A stretch of DNA of 64,000 nt from Paraphysoderma sedebokerense (lineage: Eukaryota > Blastocladiomycota > Physodermatomycetes > Physodermatales > Physodermataceae). Each line of letters begins with the position of its first letter. Position 1 is the first letter of the stretch. Location of the stretch: the NCBI GenBank assembly GCA_025602915.1, contig JAHLJZ010000006.1, forward strand, positions 1 to 64,000, written 5' to 3'. The position numbers were made by a program, and so were the translations under genes. Under the pieces are notes generated by a model, which saw nothing but the letters and a program-made list of their open reading frames with translations, searched no databases and was not told the DNA's origin. This document shows positions 1 through 11,800 of the stretch, piece by piece.

Positions 1-1184
1 CCGGGCCAAGCGGTCATTGGCTGTTACGCGTCAGAAAAAACGTGACATCCGCTGGCCTGACCCCAACGTGAACGCACCCCAACTCAACCCTGCCAGTTTT
101 AATGAGTCACGTCTCCACGATCCTTTTTTCATTCACATAAATTGTTGCTTATTAAGACTAAATAGCGATAAGAGATATATATATTAGATATGTCGGTCGT
201 CAGTCCTTCAACGCCGTTATCCACTGCAGCCTTCTGAACACCCAGAATGCCTTTGGCCACCCATATTCAAGATTTCAAACCACGTTTGCAAAGGGCACGC
301 TGGGTGCTTTGGAAATTAGATTGATGACAAGGCATTCATTTACTGATTTATATATGCTTTAAGCTGTACGAAGAGGGAAGTCAATTATTCAGCTCTCGTT
401 GTTGGATACGAGGCCTTCCAAATGTAATTCGACGTTCTTCCGCGGACAATTTCCGACTATTCTTTTTCCCAGTATGTTATCATTCGTTGTGAAGACACAC
501 GCCTCTGTGTTCTGATATGCACAGTATACATTCTACTGAGCACTGCAGTGGCAGAGCAGTGCAGTGGCAGAGCATTGTTAACTGCTCTGTATTGCTCTTT
601 ACAACAGTTTTACAACAATATGCGCCGGGCCCGCTATTTGCCTGCTAAGGTGTCGTCAAGTCGCCTTGTGTATTGTCGGTACGTCAAGGATCTCTCGGCC
701 CCTTTAGCTACGTCGCCACCCCTTAACTATACGAAATTCAAGTAAAATCTTGAGGAATGTTAAAGTTTTTTCCAGTATGTGATGACTACGTATAATACTA
801 CCGATATTCATTCTCTTAAATCGTTACATAACAATGTCAAAATGACACTTCTTCATTTTAGGCCGTAGCAATGTGCGGCACTTCACATAAACAACCAATT
901 CCGTGAATTTCGACGCTAGAATATCTGCAGGGCCAGACCCCAGAGCTATCGTGGTTTGGCAGGTTGAGTGATTCTTAGAATAACGCAATATTCCGCCGGG
1001 TTTGCCACATTTTGCCACCTCATGGAGTTCATCCTTCTACGTTATCGGTTATAAAATGCAGGCTTCCTCAAATATCTACCCGTACAGGAATCGTTTTCTC
1101 CACCCATACCAAGCACGTGCATTTGGCAGCAAAGAAACGTAAATTTTTTTAACACTACGCAAGCCGACCTAATACTTCATAGAC
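1..1184. other. Intergenic, no gene supported
   Basis: I see no convincing coding sequence on either strand. The open frames here are short (about 65 codons), lack recognisable domains and use non-ATG starts or low-complexity composition. The stretch ends at the first exon of the 7TM gene at 1185. The only structure noted is a short direct repeat at 545-576. Confidence 0.6.
545..576. repeat. 16-bp direct repeat, two copies
   Basis: Two adjacent copies of gcagtggcagagcagt (545-560 and 561-576) differ at one base. It lies in a non-coding region and looks like a simple local duplication. Confidence 0.8.
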
Positions 1185-2411
1185 ATGGGACATCTTTCTG
1201 ATTTTTCGTACCGTAAGTGTCCTTTGTCCCTTTCTGAATCTCGTTTGAAATAGCGGGCCGGACTATGCAACAATTGCAATTCTAAATCTTCTCATTCCAT
1301 TTAGTCGACAGAGCAGTAATCTATTCGTTTGTTATGGTGTACATGGTATACAAGTTTTTGCAACATGACCCCCAGATGACTACATTCAAGTCAAGGAATT
1401 TAAAAAGCATCTGCACTGTTTTAATGTTCATCGGAATTACTATTGCTGTGATCTATATGTGGGGTCTGTACTCAATGCGCTTTAATTTGCACCTCACTTA
1501 TTTAACATATTGCAAATCTCAAAAGGCGCGACATATCTTAAATATGCCGAAGGATTTTATGCTCATCCTTTGTACGTTTGTATTGCCAAACCTGCTCAGC
1601 TCTGGTCGCCTTACCACAAGCAGGTTCAATACGCCTTCGACTGGATCTTCACTTTCGCCATGAGCATCAAAACGTCTGTGGTTTTTACTATGATGGCATT
1701 CTTTAATTATTTATCTACTACAGTGGGTCAAGCTTCCTTTTACGGTTCAAGAGAATTACTAGCATACAAAATTTATGCAGTAATTGGTGTAATCATGTAT
1801 CCAATTTTGACAGGACCATTCATGACTAGCGGATCACCAGCTCTGATTTTGATGCCTCAATTTGTACGTATTTTGTAGCGCCGATATTTCGCTCCTTCTT
1901 GTACTGGCGCCTATCTTAACTAATCATGCATACAGTATTATAGCGCAGAGTGCTTCTGTAACCATTATGTCTTTTAAACCGTAACCGCCTTCAGAGACTT
2001 CAAACTCAAATGCAAAGCGCAAATGTATCGGTAACGAGTAATAATAGTAAGGACGCAGCTAACAGAATATCGTACTATATCACCGCCACCACCATTTTGG
2101 CTTTCACCTGCTTCCTCGAAGGATTCTGTCTTGGTGTACTGAACATTGATTTTTTTACGGGGAAAGTTCTTTATTTCAACAAATTCGCGACCGATTTCCT
2201 CACCAAATTGATCAATTTTGGGACCCACCTTTTTTGGCCGGTCATTTTTCATATTCTGTACCCGTTACAAGGTTCTGAAATGTCGCCTCATGCTTCGGCT
2301 ACTTCTAAATCAAACTTGAGAGCTGGGTTACACAGTAATGTTAGTGGAATGAAATCGACGGGTGGCAACAATGGTGTTACGACACTCAAATTAACGGAAG
2401 ACACCGCGTAG
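1185..2411 (+). CDS. Orphan 7TM membrane protein, family A copy 1 (frame interrupted around TM5)
   Basis: Function unknown. The spliced model is exon 1 at 1185-1212, exon 2 at 1305-1463, exon 3 at 1526-1863 and exon 4 at 1995-2411. It starts MGHLSDFSYLDR and closely parallels the gene at 20430-21601 (MTHMSDFSYLER), including the later anchors YAVIGVIMYPIL versus WAVISVFLYPIL and VLYFNKFATDF versus ALYSNKFWLDV. Helices TM1-TM4, TM6 and TM7 are readable. The stretch 1864-1994 is the problem. A hydrophobic TM5-like segment (ISLLLVLAPILTN) is present there but in a different frame from both neighbouring exons. Removing 1864-1994 as a 131-nt intron keeps the frame but loses TM5. A canonical 72-nt intron (1864-1935) instead runs into a stop at 1975-1977. 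So the gene is either a six-helix variant or a decaying copy. The C-terminal tail is hydrophilic and Ser/Thr/Asn-rich. No DRY or NPxxY motif is seen. Confidence 0.55.
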
Positions 2412-2555
2412 ATTTTGGTATATGAAAAATAATTGTATGAATAATTAATTGTACGTGCCATTCAAACTCCTTAAGAAATATCATTGAGTGAATTATTTTT
2501 GATATATTCCGTTCTAATGATTCCATTGCATACTTTTGCTTTCAATGAACTTCAG

Positions 2556-2803
2556 AGGATATTGAGATTTTAAACCAAGCCCACAACACTTCGACAACAT
2601 TATACAGAGTCAGTCAAATTACACGGATTTGCCTTGTCAACATCATGCTTGCCATAACTCATCTGTTAGGCCCGAATCACATGATGTTCTTAGCTCTAAT
2701 ATACTGTTTAGATATTCTCGCACAATTTATTTTTAATGGCGCTTTGTTCGTACAGCATATTAAACAAAATGTTCTCAAAAGAGCAAGAAAAATTCGGCGA
2801 TGA
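2556..2803 (+). pseudogene. Orphan exon of a 7TM gene, family B (TM6-TM7 only)
   Basis: This short frame encodes LYRVSQI, LVNIMLAITHL and MMFLALIYCLDILAQF, then VQHIKQ and a stop at 2801-2803. It matches the last quarter of the 7TM protein encoded on the opposite strand at 3274-4089 (LFKVSQI, LVNVMLGITRL, IIFLALIYGLEILAQF, VQHIND). Similarity begins right after an attcag-like splice acceptor (ttcag ending at 2555). The upstream in-frame stop is at 2546-2548, and no exon for TM1-TM5 is found between 2412 and 2555. Relative to the intact copy it has about four residues fewer in TM6. It is best read as a leftover last exon of a lost gene. A live gene with distant upstream exons is less likely, because the preceding gene ends at 2411 with its own C-terminus. 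Confidence 0.75.
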
Positions 2804-3273
2804 GAGTTAATTCATTCAATGTCCACAAAAACTCCGGAACCTAAGAGGAACGTAAAACGTGGTGGAACTATCTTCATGTCTTTCTGACTTTGCATCTTTA
2901 CACACCGCAGTTTAAGTTCTTTCTTTCTCTAATGCAGCGACTTATACATACACAGTATAAGTCACATGACAGATCTACTACCAATAAATCATGCGCCAAA
3001 TCCGCCGTACATTACTATTCCTCAATTAATTTTTCGTGATTGATATTCAGACTTAACTATGGTATTTGCAATTGGAAGCACACATGATAAACGGGTAAAC
3101 GGCTCGGGAACTGTAGATTCGGAGATGGTTGAGCCAAGAGGATCGAAAATGTTGTATGTTCATTTATTTAACTTAGTCATGTATACGATATTGTTATAAT
3201 ACAAGGTGTACTTAAACAACTATATTTTAAAAATCGTAATTTTGCAATTCTTAATGAGCAGAACAAATACATC
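2804..3273. other. Intergenic, no gene supported
   Basis: This AT-rich sequence lies between the orphan exon and the stop of the minus-strand 7TM gene. I see no open frame of note. It should hold the 3' flank of the 3274-4089 gene. Confidence 0.6.
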
Positions 3274-4089
3274 TTAGTAGGTGTCTTGAAGCGATTGTTT
3301 CGCATTACCTCTAGTTGGATCACTGCTAAATTTTTGTGTCGCTGTATTATCATTGATATGCTGTACTAGTAATGCACGGGTTAAGAGAAATTGTGCTAGG
3401 ATTTCTAAGCCGTATATAAGAGCTAAGAAGATAATTGGGCTAGGGCTTGTAAGTCTAGTTATACCGAGCATGACATTAACGAGAAAAACACCAGTGAGAT
3501 TCAACATAATCTGGCTGACTTTGAAAAGAGTCGAGGAGTTGTTGGTTTGCGCTAAAGTATTCACGTCGTCGGCGAGTTCGTTGAAGGCAAATACGTGCAA
3601 CGATATCATAAGAAGAGAATATAACAGAAGCAAAGCACTCATTGAAATTTCCCACGGAGGTTGAATGATTGGGGCACACAGATGAGGGATAGGTCGAAAT
3701 CCTACGACAGTAGCACAAAGTCCCATATGAGGGATGATGTGAAGTAAGAAAGCACCGGTCGCAAGGGTAATGACAATTTGAAAACGCTTTACAACGACTC
3801 TTATACGTTTGAGCGCAACCAAATTGGCGGCGATTACAGAAAAGGCCCAAGTGAAGCACGAGAGTCCGATGAGATTACAATTGCTGTCCGAAACAATATT
3901 TAAAATAAAAGGTTCAATAGAACTGATCATTGAGAATAAGTACATAAAACCGTGGAATATATTGGTTTGCAGGTGAGCACGCGTGAATTTGGCGACAGTT
4001 AAGTAGGTGAAAAAACATATTGCGGACGCACAGAACGAAGCAAGGAAGATGCTTGAGGAAATGATGGACATTTGTTGTAATTCCTCCAT
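3274..4089 (-). CDS. Orphan seven-transmembrane protein, family B, intronless
   Basis: A single uninterrupted frame of 271 residues. I count seven hydrophobic helices, approximately at residues 8-32, 44-66, 72-95, 103-126, 147-170, 190-211 and 217-240, with a short N-terminus and a polar C-terminal tail of about 30 residues. This topology is that of a 7TM receptor-like protein. It has no DRY box after TM3 (ALKRIRVV follows) and no NPxxY in TM7, so it is not a recognisable class A GPCR. It has no obvious sequence link to family A in this window. A diverged exon of the same family lies 470 bp away on the opposite strand (2556-2803), so this is a local inverted duplicate pair with one member reduced. 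Ligand and role are unknown. The ATG is followed directly by MEELQQMSIISS and leaves no room for a signal peptide. Confidence 0.75.
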   Translation of the reverse strand: MEELQQMSIISSSIFLASFCASAICFFTYLTVAKFTRAHLQTNIFHGFMYLFSMISSIEPFILNIVSDSNCNLIGLSCFTWAFSVIAANLVALKRIRVVVKRFQIVITLATGAFLLHIIPHMGLCATVVGFRPIPHLCAPIIQPPWEISMSALLLLYSLLMISLHVFAFNELADDVNTLAQTNNSSTLFKVSQIMLNLTGVFLVNVMLGITRLTSPSPIIFLALIYGLEILAQFLLTRALLVQHINDNTATQKFSSDPTRGNAKQSLQDTY

Positions 4090-4103
4090 TTTAATTTACA
4101 GAT

Positions 4104-4127
4104 GGAAGGATGGAAGGATGGAAGGAT
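4104..4127. repeat. ggaaggat microsatellite, three units
   Basis: Three perfect copies of an 8-bp unit (ggaaggat) lie 14 bp upstream of the ATG of the minus-strand 7TM gene, so probably in its 5' leader. Confidence 0.85.
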
Positions 4128-4585
4128 CCGGGATATTGCTCTTTGAGTCCTGAGTTGCTTTATTGCTTCCGGGAACCTCGAACTTTTATCACGTATTTAT
4201 CGCCGCACTCAGTAGTCGAAAGATATGTCTATCTTGACACACATGATTACCCACATGACGTTGATGTCATTCGTTAGGAGAACTTTCTTTTTGAAATTGT
4301 TATCAGTTTAAAAGAATGCTATGGCGACTGACTTCGATAACAAAATGCAAATCACTTAATACCTCAAACGCCTCTATCTAGATCTAGAGCCAAGTCACAA
4401 TTGTTTGGCCCCTGTAAAGTGAAAACTCCCTGGAAGGACAAAAACAAGCGTCAAGTATGTTGTGGTTGGTTCCCGTTATTCTAACGTCTGTGTGCATACT
4501 TAATCTCGCGGGATTGATCTTAACAACGCCTCGAACCCGTTGACCCTTGCAGCGTGTTGCCGTGTTGCTGGGCCAAGTTAGAAAG

Positions 4586-4993
4586 CGAATATTCTTCAAC
4601 TGTTCTCCTTAAAATCTGTTGTCTCTAACTGTCTAACCTACATCAGTTGCTTATCTTATCAGTGATCTGTCAAGTATTTTAGCATGACTCCATCGATAAA
4701 GTTATTGTCTCTAACAAATTGCCAACTATAGCAACTGTATTCAGAGCGATTGACAGTATCGAGACGAATATTCCTTCATTCTTTCAACTGTTCTTCTCAA
4801 AGTCAGTTGTCTCTGGAGTCTGGACTCTGGCACACATCCGACATAAATTGTTTATCTTATCAGTTGTTCTGTCAAGTGTCCGTATTTCTTCCACATGACT
4901 CGATCGATGAAGTCGTTGTCTCTGACAAATGCCAACTAGCCTCTGCAGTCTGCATTCAGACTTTTATAGCAATTGACAGTATTGAGAGGAATC
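4586..4993. repeat. Diverged tandem duplication, about 180 + 225 bp
   Basis: Two head-to-tail units start at gaatattc (4588 and 4766). Shared blocks in the same order are tcaactgttct, gttgtctct, ttatcttatcagt, ctgtcaagt, catgactc, atcgat, ttgtctct, aca-aatgccaacta, cattcag and gcaattgacagtat. The second unit carries small insertions. The units are clearly related but diverged, so this is an old duplication. No coding capacity is evident. Confidence 0.75.
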
Positions 4994-5840
4994 AAGATTG
5001 AACAGAGTTTACAGAATTAAATCCCTCCGTGTAATATTTAATTTTCGCAACTATATTCAATCTGTAAAATCAATTATAACTGGTGAGTTTTGTTCAACTT
5101 ATATTAACAGAGACTGCCTAAAATAAGCATAAGCGCTAAGAAGTATTGAAATGAAGCGATACTGAGTTCTCTAGAGCTAACAAATGGGCAGCTTAAACAC
5201 ATTGCTCTCTTTCTGGTAGTACCAGATTTTTAAAATTGACGATAATCACCATTTTCTTACAATTAAGACAATCAATCGCTATGATTTTAGGACTTGCTTC
5301 CATCCAATAATGTTGTGCGTTAATGCAGTCAAATGATGATTTAACGCTTCAATACTTTCTTTCGCAGTAACACAGACAAGCTTTTGCAGTTCGTATTATA
5401 CATTCCAGACTCTCTTGACTTTTCCGACCTTCTTCGGCGCATCACAATTTCCGTCAAATGAGAACACGAGAAACTCGAATATCTCGTTTAATTCTTATTC
5501 GAGACAACGATACACGGAACAAAGCCAACCAGATTCGTGTTAGTGATTCGTATACCATTGGCAAGAGAACTACTAAGTTGAAAACAAAGCATCATATCTC
5601 GCTTGTCCAAGAACATCCTTGTCATTTTAAGACGTCTGCATTTTGATATACTAGGGTTGGCGGCTCACACGTAAAAAAAGAGGTTCTCTTTGCGTAAATA
5701 TACATTTTATTCCTTGATCGCTTTGGACCTTTGTCAAAGATAAGGTTGAGTGGAAGACGAGTGTCCATCTCGGCCCACGTATCCTGAAAATCTTGCAACG
5801 TATTATGTACAAATAAAGTTATGAGTAATTCACAAACTAG

Positions 5841-8800
5841 TTAATCAACTTCAACGAAACAGCTCACTCCCCGCAGAATTAAGGACGCCTCACTGAAGTC
5901 ACACGCCATCTGAATTTTAGCAACCGTAGTTTCTCTCCTGGGGTCTTTAAATATTGGAATATGAAAGACTCCTTCTTTCATGGTATTCTGAAAACGATTG
6001 AATTAGCATTTAAGAGGACTGCAATAACATTCACCGGCCGTGAACAAATCTTACCTCTGTATTTTGCACCCAGGCGATGTAGCATTTAGGAAGTACGGAA
6101 TATGTCGAATCATCCGATGTCACCTCAATCAGTCTGCCCCTAATAAATTTGCCACCTTGAATATTAAGGTTTTGTATACAAATCCAAAAACTTTTACTTC
6201 CTACTTCGGAAGAATTCCAGGTCGACGTTAGCTGCAAAGCATCCATAGGCTTGCCAACTAGGTGAGAGTCAGTTACACCAGATAACCTTTCAAACTAGGG
6301 ATGTATGAGAAAAGAGTACCTTTCTTAGCAGTTGATTGTCTAAGTGCGTTAAGGAAAACTTCTGGGCGAAAAAACATGGACAGAGAGATCGGAGAGGAAA
6401 TCACATCGTTAACATTGAAGATGTCTTGCTGACACCACTTTTCAAGCTTTTGAAATTTGGATGTGCATGCCTCTAAATAAAGGACTATAGACAAAGGACC
6501 ATCCCACAAATCGAGCCATCTTCAGTACAATAGTTGTCAGCATATGTTTCCACACAATTTCCGTCCATAATGAACTTACTGAACAGGCGTCTCCCCTCGT
6601 AAGATGCTTGCCGCTGTGACCTCCCATTCGTTTTCAAGCTTTCCCATCAATTTTAAGGCATCGACGATACTTGAAAATGTCCAACTGATGCATCGCAATA
6701 AATTGACAGCATTGTTATATTCCTTAAAACGAAATCACATCTCTGTTAATTTGTGTCAGATACTCAAATGTCGAAAAACAACTCACAGCATGCAAGAACA
6801 CCTCAATCGGATCTGCAGCTGCATTCGCCCTGCTAACTTTATTCTGATGAAGAGCGTGATCAGAGATTAACTAAATGTGGGAATTTCCGTCAGTTCTAAT
6901 TATTCATGCCTCAATTTGAAGAACCCTTCATACTTTTTGCCATAAGAGAACGATAGGGTTTAGACCCTTCAAAATTTGCTCCCTGTTGAGATTATGTTCA
7001 TTTGAGGAAAATTTCTGGTTGCACGAAGAAATATTAGCCAAGCCTATACAAGTATTCGGGGCAACATCCTTACCAAGCGGTTCAATTGGCTTATAATGAT
7101 AGAAGACAGCCGCAATTGGTGAGCTTGATCGATATTTGCTGGTAGATCCAAGGCAGACACGATGTCCTTTTCAGTGATATCAGACACAAGCTTGACGTAA
7201 TCTTTATGCTCATTGCTTGTCGGAATTTCTACCTGAAATGTCAGTATTGTAAGATTACAACACGATTGAACACAACTGGCACTTACTAATATTTTGCCAT
7301 ATTCTCCGACGTGGGGCTTTCCCGCCCACAGTAAAAAGTTCTACAAAGTGGGAGGTAAGACAAACTTTGGCGTTAGATAAAGAAATGAACTAATAATACC
7401 ATCGCTGAAAATCATTGTCAGATAAGTTTTTAATATATTCAAGTCGTGTGAACTGTCAATACGCCCACCGTAAATGGCATTCTCCAAGATTCCACGTAAA
7501 AATAACCAATGGGGTTTACTTGACTTACAAGCGACCTTAAATGAATGTTAGAGACCCATCAATGCAATCAAAAACGGACTGGAGTGTCTTACTTGGATAA
7601 TTTCCACGCTAGAATGCAAGTCTGCTGTCGAAAATTCGTAAAATTTCTGCCATCCCTGAGGTATGTACGTTCGTCGCTCCTGAATAACGGCATGGAACCA
7701 AGCAAGGCCAAATAACGTCTGTGCACAGAGGGGGGTGACTTTCGATACCATCAAGGGCGACCAAGATTCGTACGTTCGCTGCAAGTTCTTATTCAGGCCT
7801 GGTGGAGCTTCGAATGCGATTTTCAAGCATCTCCGAAGAAGTAATGTAGAGAATTTATCATGGCATTCCGAAGACAGCCACAGCCGAAAGTCAACGTGCA
7901 TCGACTTGGAAGATAAAATTTCCTCCAATTTCGGTAACCAATTGATGACAAGATGCAGATTTTGTAGGTAAAGCCACTTTCCTTCTTTCATGCATTGTTG
8001 AAGCTTTTCTGTGGCTAGCGCAGTTTGACCCTGACCCATTGGTATCTAATAGATAAATAATATATAAGAATTTTGATGACAAAAACGAGGAAGAGAAATG
8101 TGCAACCTGACAAAAGTTGTCAATTCCAATTAGTTCATTTGCCAAATCCAACAGATCTTGAGAGGGATCACTGCCAGAACTTAGAAAAAACAAAACCGGC
8201 GTCGATGCATTGGTTTCTTCTTTTGCAATTGAAAGTAGATTTAGAGGCGGGGACAACGAAGGCAACTTAAGTATATCAGTCACCAGATTTTCCACTAAGA
8301 ATACTTCGTCAGTGCCCAATCATGAAATAGCTGTTTGAACGAATTGCTTACTTGACGAAGAGAGCCTATCTGGCCGGATTGCCTGGACGAGAAGCAGTCG
8401 CTGAAATGGGCTGATAATGTCGCTTAATTTAACTGAACAGACCTGACGTAAGTTGGTGCTACTGTACCTTAGAATTTCTTTCGCCTCCATTGGGAAATTT
8501 TCCTCGCATGTAGAATTCTTCATCCATGACCGCCATATTTCTTGGTCCTTTAAGTTAGACCTATCGACCAAATCTGGCAGGGCACTCTGTTAACAAAGAA
8601 ATCAAATCGGTTATATTTATTTTTTTGCCGGCTTCACAGTGCATACTGACTGACCTGGAGATATGCCACATGCTTCTGTCGGTCATTGGGAATCCAATTA
8701 GGGACTTTGTGCGGATGTACCTCGTCGCTAACATACTTTCCTGTTAAGACGTCCCATTCTAGCGGATCGATAGATAAAGAATCAACTTCATGCAACAAAT

Positions 8801-11800
8801 GCAAAGCAAGTGCCATATGATCAGTTTTGAAAATTGATCTAGCGATGTAGTTATAACACATTTTAAGCAGAGTTCCTCGCAGAATTTTGGTCCGCAGATC
8901 AGGGTTGTCGTGAGGATTTGAAGACGGATCACGAAGTGCAGCGAGGAAGTTCCTCAAAAATTGCTCAAGGCTAAATTGATACATTCGGTTCAGCCGATTT
9001 AAATCCATCATTACAAAATATAGACTGCTTCCAAAGGAGGCAATCGGAGCGTACTTCGTTAACTCTTCATCCAAGGATCTTCTGATACGACTTGATTCAA
9101 CCAATGATTGCAAGATGGATTCACTTTTGATTTTTGTTTCGCTTAATGAGTCTAATAACGATTGATTTTCCAGGATATTGCCTTCCGAGGAGGCGAGTTC
9201 CTTGAGTAATTTGTCTTCTAATGATGTCAACTGGTTGTTGTATTCTTCTTCCTTCTGTAACATTTGGAACTTCTGCTGTTCTAATTCAGGGTTTTCATGT
9301 CGAAGAGCAAAGTCAGTTAAATAAGATGTTAATCCAATCTTGGTAATGGTGAAGTTGATCACATTAACAAATGACTCGGCATCCGAAGGAATTTTAAACG
9401 AGGGGTCTTTGCTGACAAGAAACAATTGGAAATTTTGGTTGTAGTCAACAATCTTGTCGGCAATCTGGATCACCTGCCGGGATCCCTGCTTCCAATAATC
9501 GTGACGAATAACCGGATACAATGCCGATTCAAGACGATCCACGTTTTCAATGATTAACGTTTTTCCAAATCTCACCGCAAGTTCGAGAGATCTGATTAAA
9601 TTTGAATCGTGTAGATTGATGACATCTGGATTCCTGTCACGCAGATGCGTTCGCAACCAGACAGAAGCTTGCATGGTAGGGTCTAAAATGATGGGACAAA
9701 TTTTACTATGCAAGACTAAAATAGCATTTTCGATAGACAATTTGTCTGCGGGTAAACCCTCGGATTTCCATTTAAGTTGCTCTCTTTCCATACTCAGGAC
9801 TTCTGTAAAATCCGACTTGTGAACGTTTGCTGTGGCTGACCATATTGACTGCATTTCCGCCCTAGAATTTTCCGGCAGAGATCCCAAGTATGTGAGAAAT
9901 CCGGAACAAAACGCTGCCTGTATTGGTAATTTGTCAAGTTTTGTGGTAATTTCGACAACTTGTGAACCCCATCTGGCACGCTCACCGTCCAATTTTGAAA
10001 GGAGCGTTTTCGCTCTCTGTATAATTTGAGTGCTGCGTTGCAAATCCGTTTTCAATATCTCTCCTTCCCGCGTTTTTTGGGCGAAGTCAGCCTTCAAGGC
10101 TGCTACATGAGAGTCGATAGTCTCCAACTCCTCTCGCAGTGTACGAAGCCGTGAGCGTGACGCTTCTAGTGATTGCGAAAGCATCTCTAAGTGCTTTTCT
10201 AATGGCTGTACCCGTTCCAACACTTCAGCATACTTTAGATTGGCCTTGACCCATGCAGCTAAAGGAGCTGCTGCGACCGATGACCGCTTGACAGTGGCTT
10301 CTTCGAAAGAATCAGCCTTCTCTCTTATGAAGGACTCCACTTTAGACCTTAAATCTTTACTGATAAGACGGGCATCGAAATTCATGATTTCATCTTTAAA
10401 TGTACGTTTACCAAGATATGCTTTCATATTTGACCATGACATATCCAAAACTCCCATCAATCGTAGAACACCCTCAAGAACATCGCGAATAACGGAAGGA
10501 GGAGCCCGTAGAGATCTTATCTCGGATAAGTTGTCCGATTTGATCCCCCCTACAGCATCTCTAGCGCTTCGAAGAATTGGCTCTACTTCGCTTAGTTCTT
10601 TCTCTATTTCATGCTTCTGAGACATCATTTTAGTTTCTTCGCATTCCAGTGATTTAGAAAGAACTTCCATTTCCTGCTTTTGCGCCGATGCTTTTATCAT
10701 TGCTTCTGTAATATCTTTCAACGCTTGATCGGCTTGCATTTGTTTACTAGCCAAAAGCACAGACTGGGAATTAGCTTCCTTTGAAAGTGAATCAACGTAG
10801 CCGGCGGCGTCATTTAACTTGGATAAGCCGCCTTGTAGGTAATGCTGCCTGTTCTCTAGCTTAGTCCTTATCTGAGAATATACAGATTGAAAGTGACGGA
10901 ATAGATTGACGACTCGTCCGGGAGAGAAGCTTTGGTTTACGCAAGATTCATTTATTTTGAGTATGCTATTTAAAACTAACGCGAATGAATCGTCCTTCAA
11001 TGATAATTTGTTCAGAATAGAGGTTGCCATGTGAGCAAGACTTTCATGACTCCAGCTCTCCAGCCATTCCAACTGACAACTACTATAAATTGCAGGGTTC
11101 GATTCGCAATTCACTGCAAATTTTGGGGAGGCCGTATCCGTCAACAAGACAACATGCAAATTTTGTCGAGTTCGATGAACAAAAAAGTCAAAAAGGCTTC
11201 CGTCGAATCCAGTTTGAGAATATTCGTCCTTTAACGAACTCAAGACAGCCTCGAGTTCATCTGGGCCGTATAAACCAGGAATTTCGCCAGAACTTAATAC
11301 ACTGTTGATAATTTCAAGACAACGAGGATCGAACAACTGATAGTCTTCAAAGACAACTACAACTGATTCTCCTTGAACCCCCACAAACTGCAGTACTTGT
11401 TTCCAATCGTTATAAAAGGATTTTATAGTATAATTACGACTGACGTTAATTGAAACCACTTTGTAATTTAATGTGTGAGCGATATAGAGTACCCCGTATC
11501 GGCAGTCAATACCACTTCTACATGCGAGAAGTAAGGATCCTCCAGGACAAGATAGCTGACGCTCAAGATGAGACAAGAATTCGTAGTATTGGGGAAACAA
11601 CGAGAAGCCAAACTCTCGAACATCGCGTTCAAAATCTGAAAGTGTGCTTTCATTCTTCTTCTTGTACTCTTCCGCTGTAACTTTGACAAGTTCAAATGAA
11701 GCGGTATCTAGCTGCACGACTTTCTTGGCTGTGTAGTACCCAGATAAATTAATATTATAGTTCCATTCAGCTGCAATAGCCGTTGTTAGAATATTAACAA

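Larger units (their letters stand above)
4090..5840. other. Gene-poor spacer between 7TM gene and DYNC2H1
   Basis: About 1.75 kb with no supported gene. Small open frames at 4384-4599, 4750-5001 and 5458-5646 lack domains, splice logic or family resemblance. The two notable elements are the microsatellite at 4104-4127 and the diverged tandem duplication at 4586-4993. The right end holds the 3' flank of DYNC2H1. Confidence 0.6.

Noticed and set aside
11094-11106. tRNA-like T-arm sequence ggttcgattc
   Set aside because: It lies inside dynein coding sequence and no acceptor, D or anticodon arms surround it.
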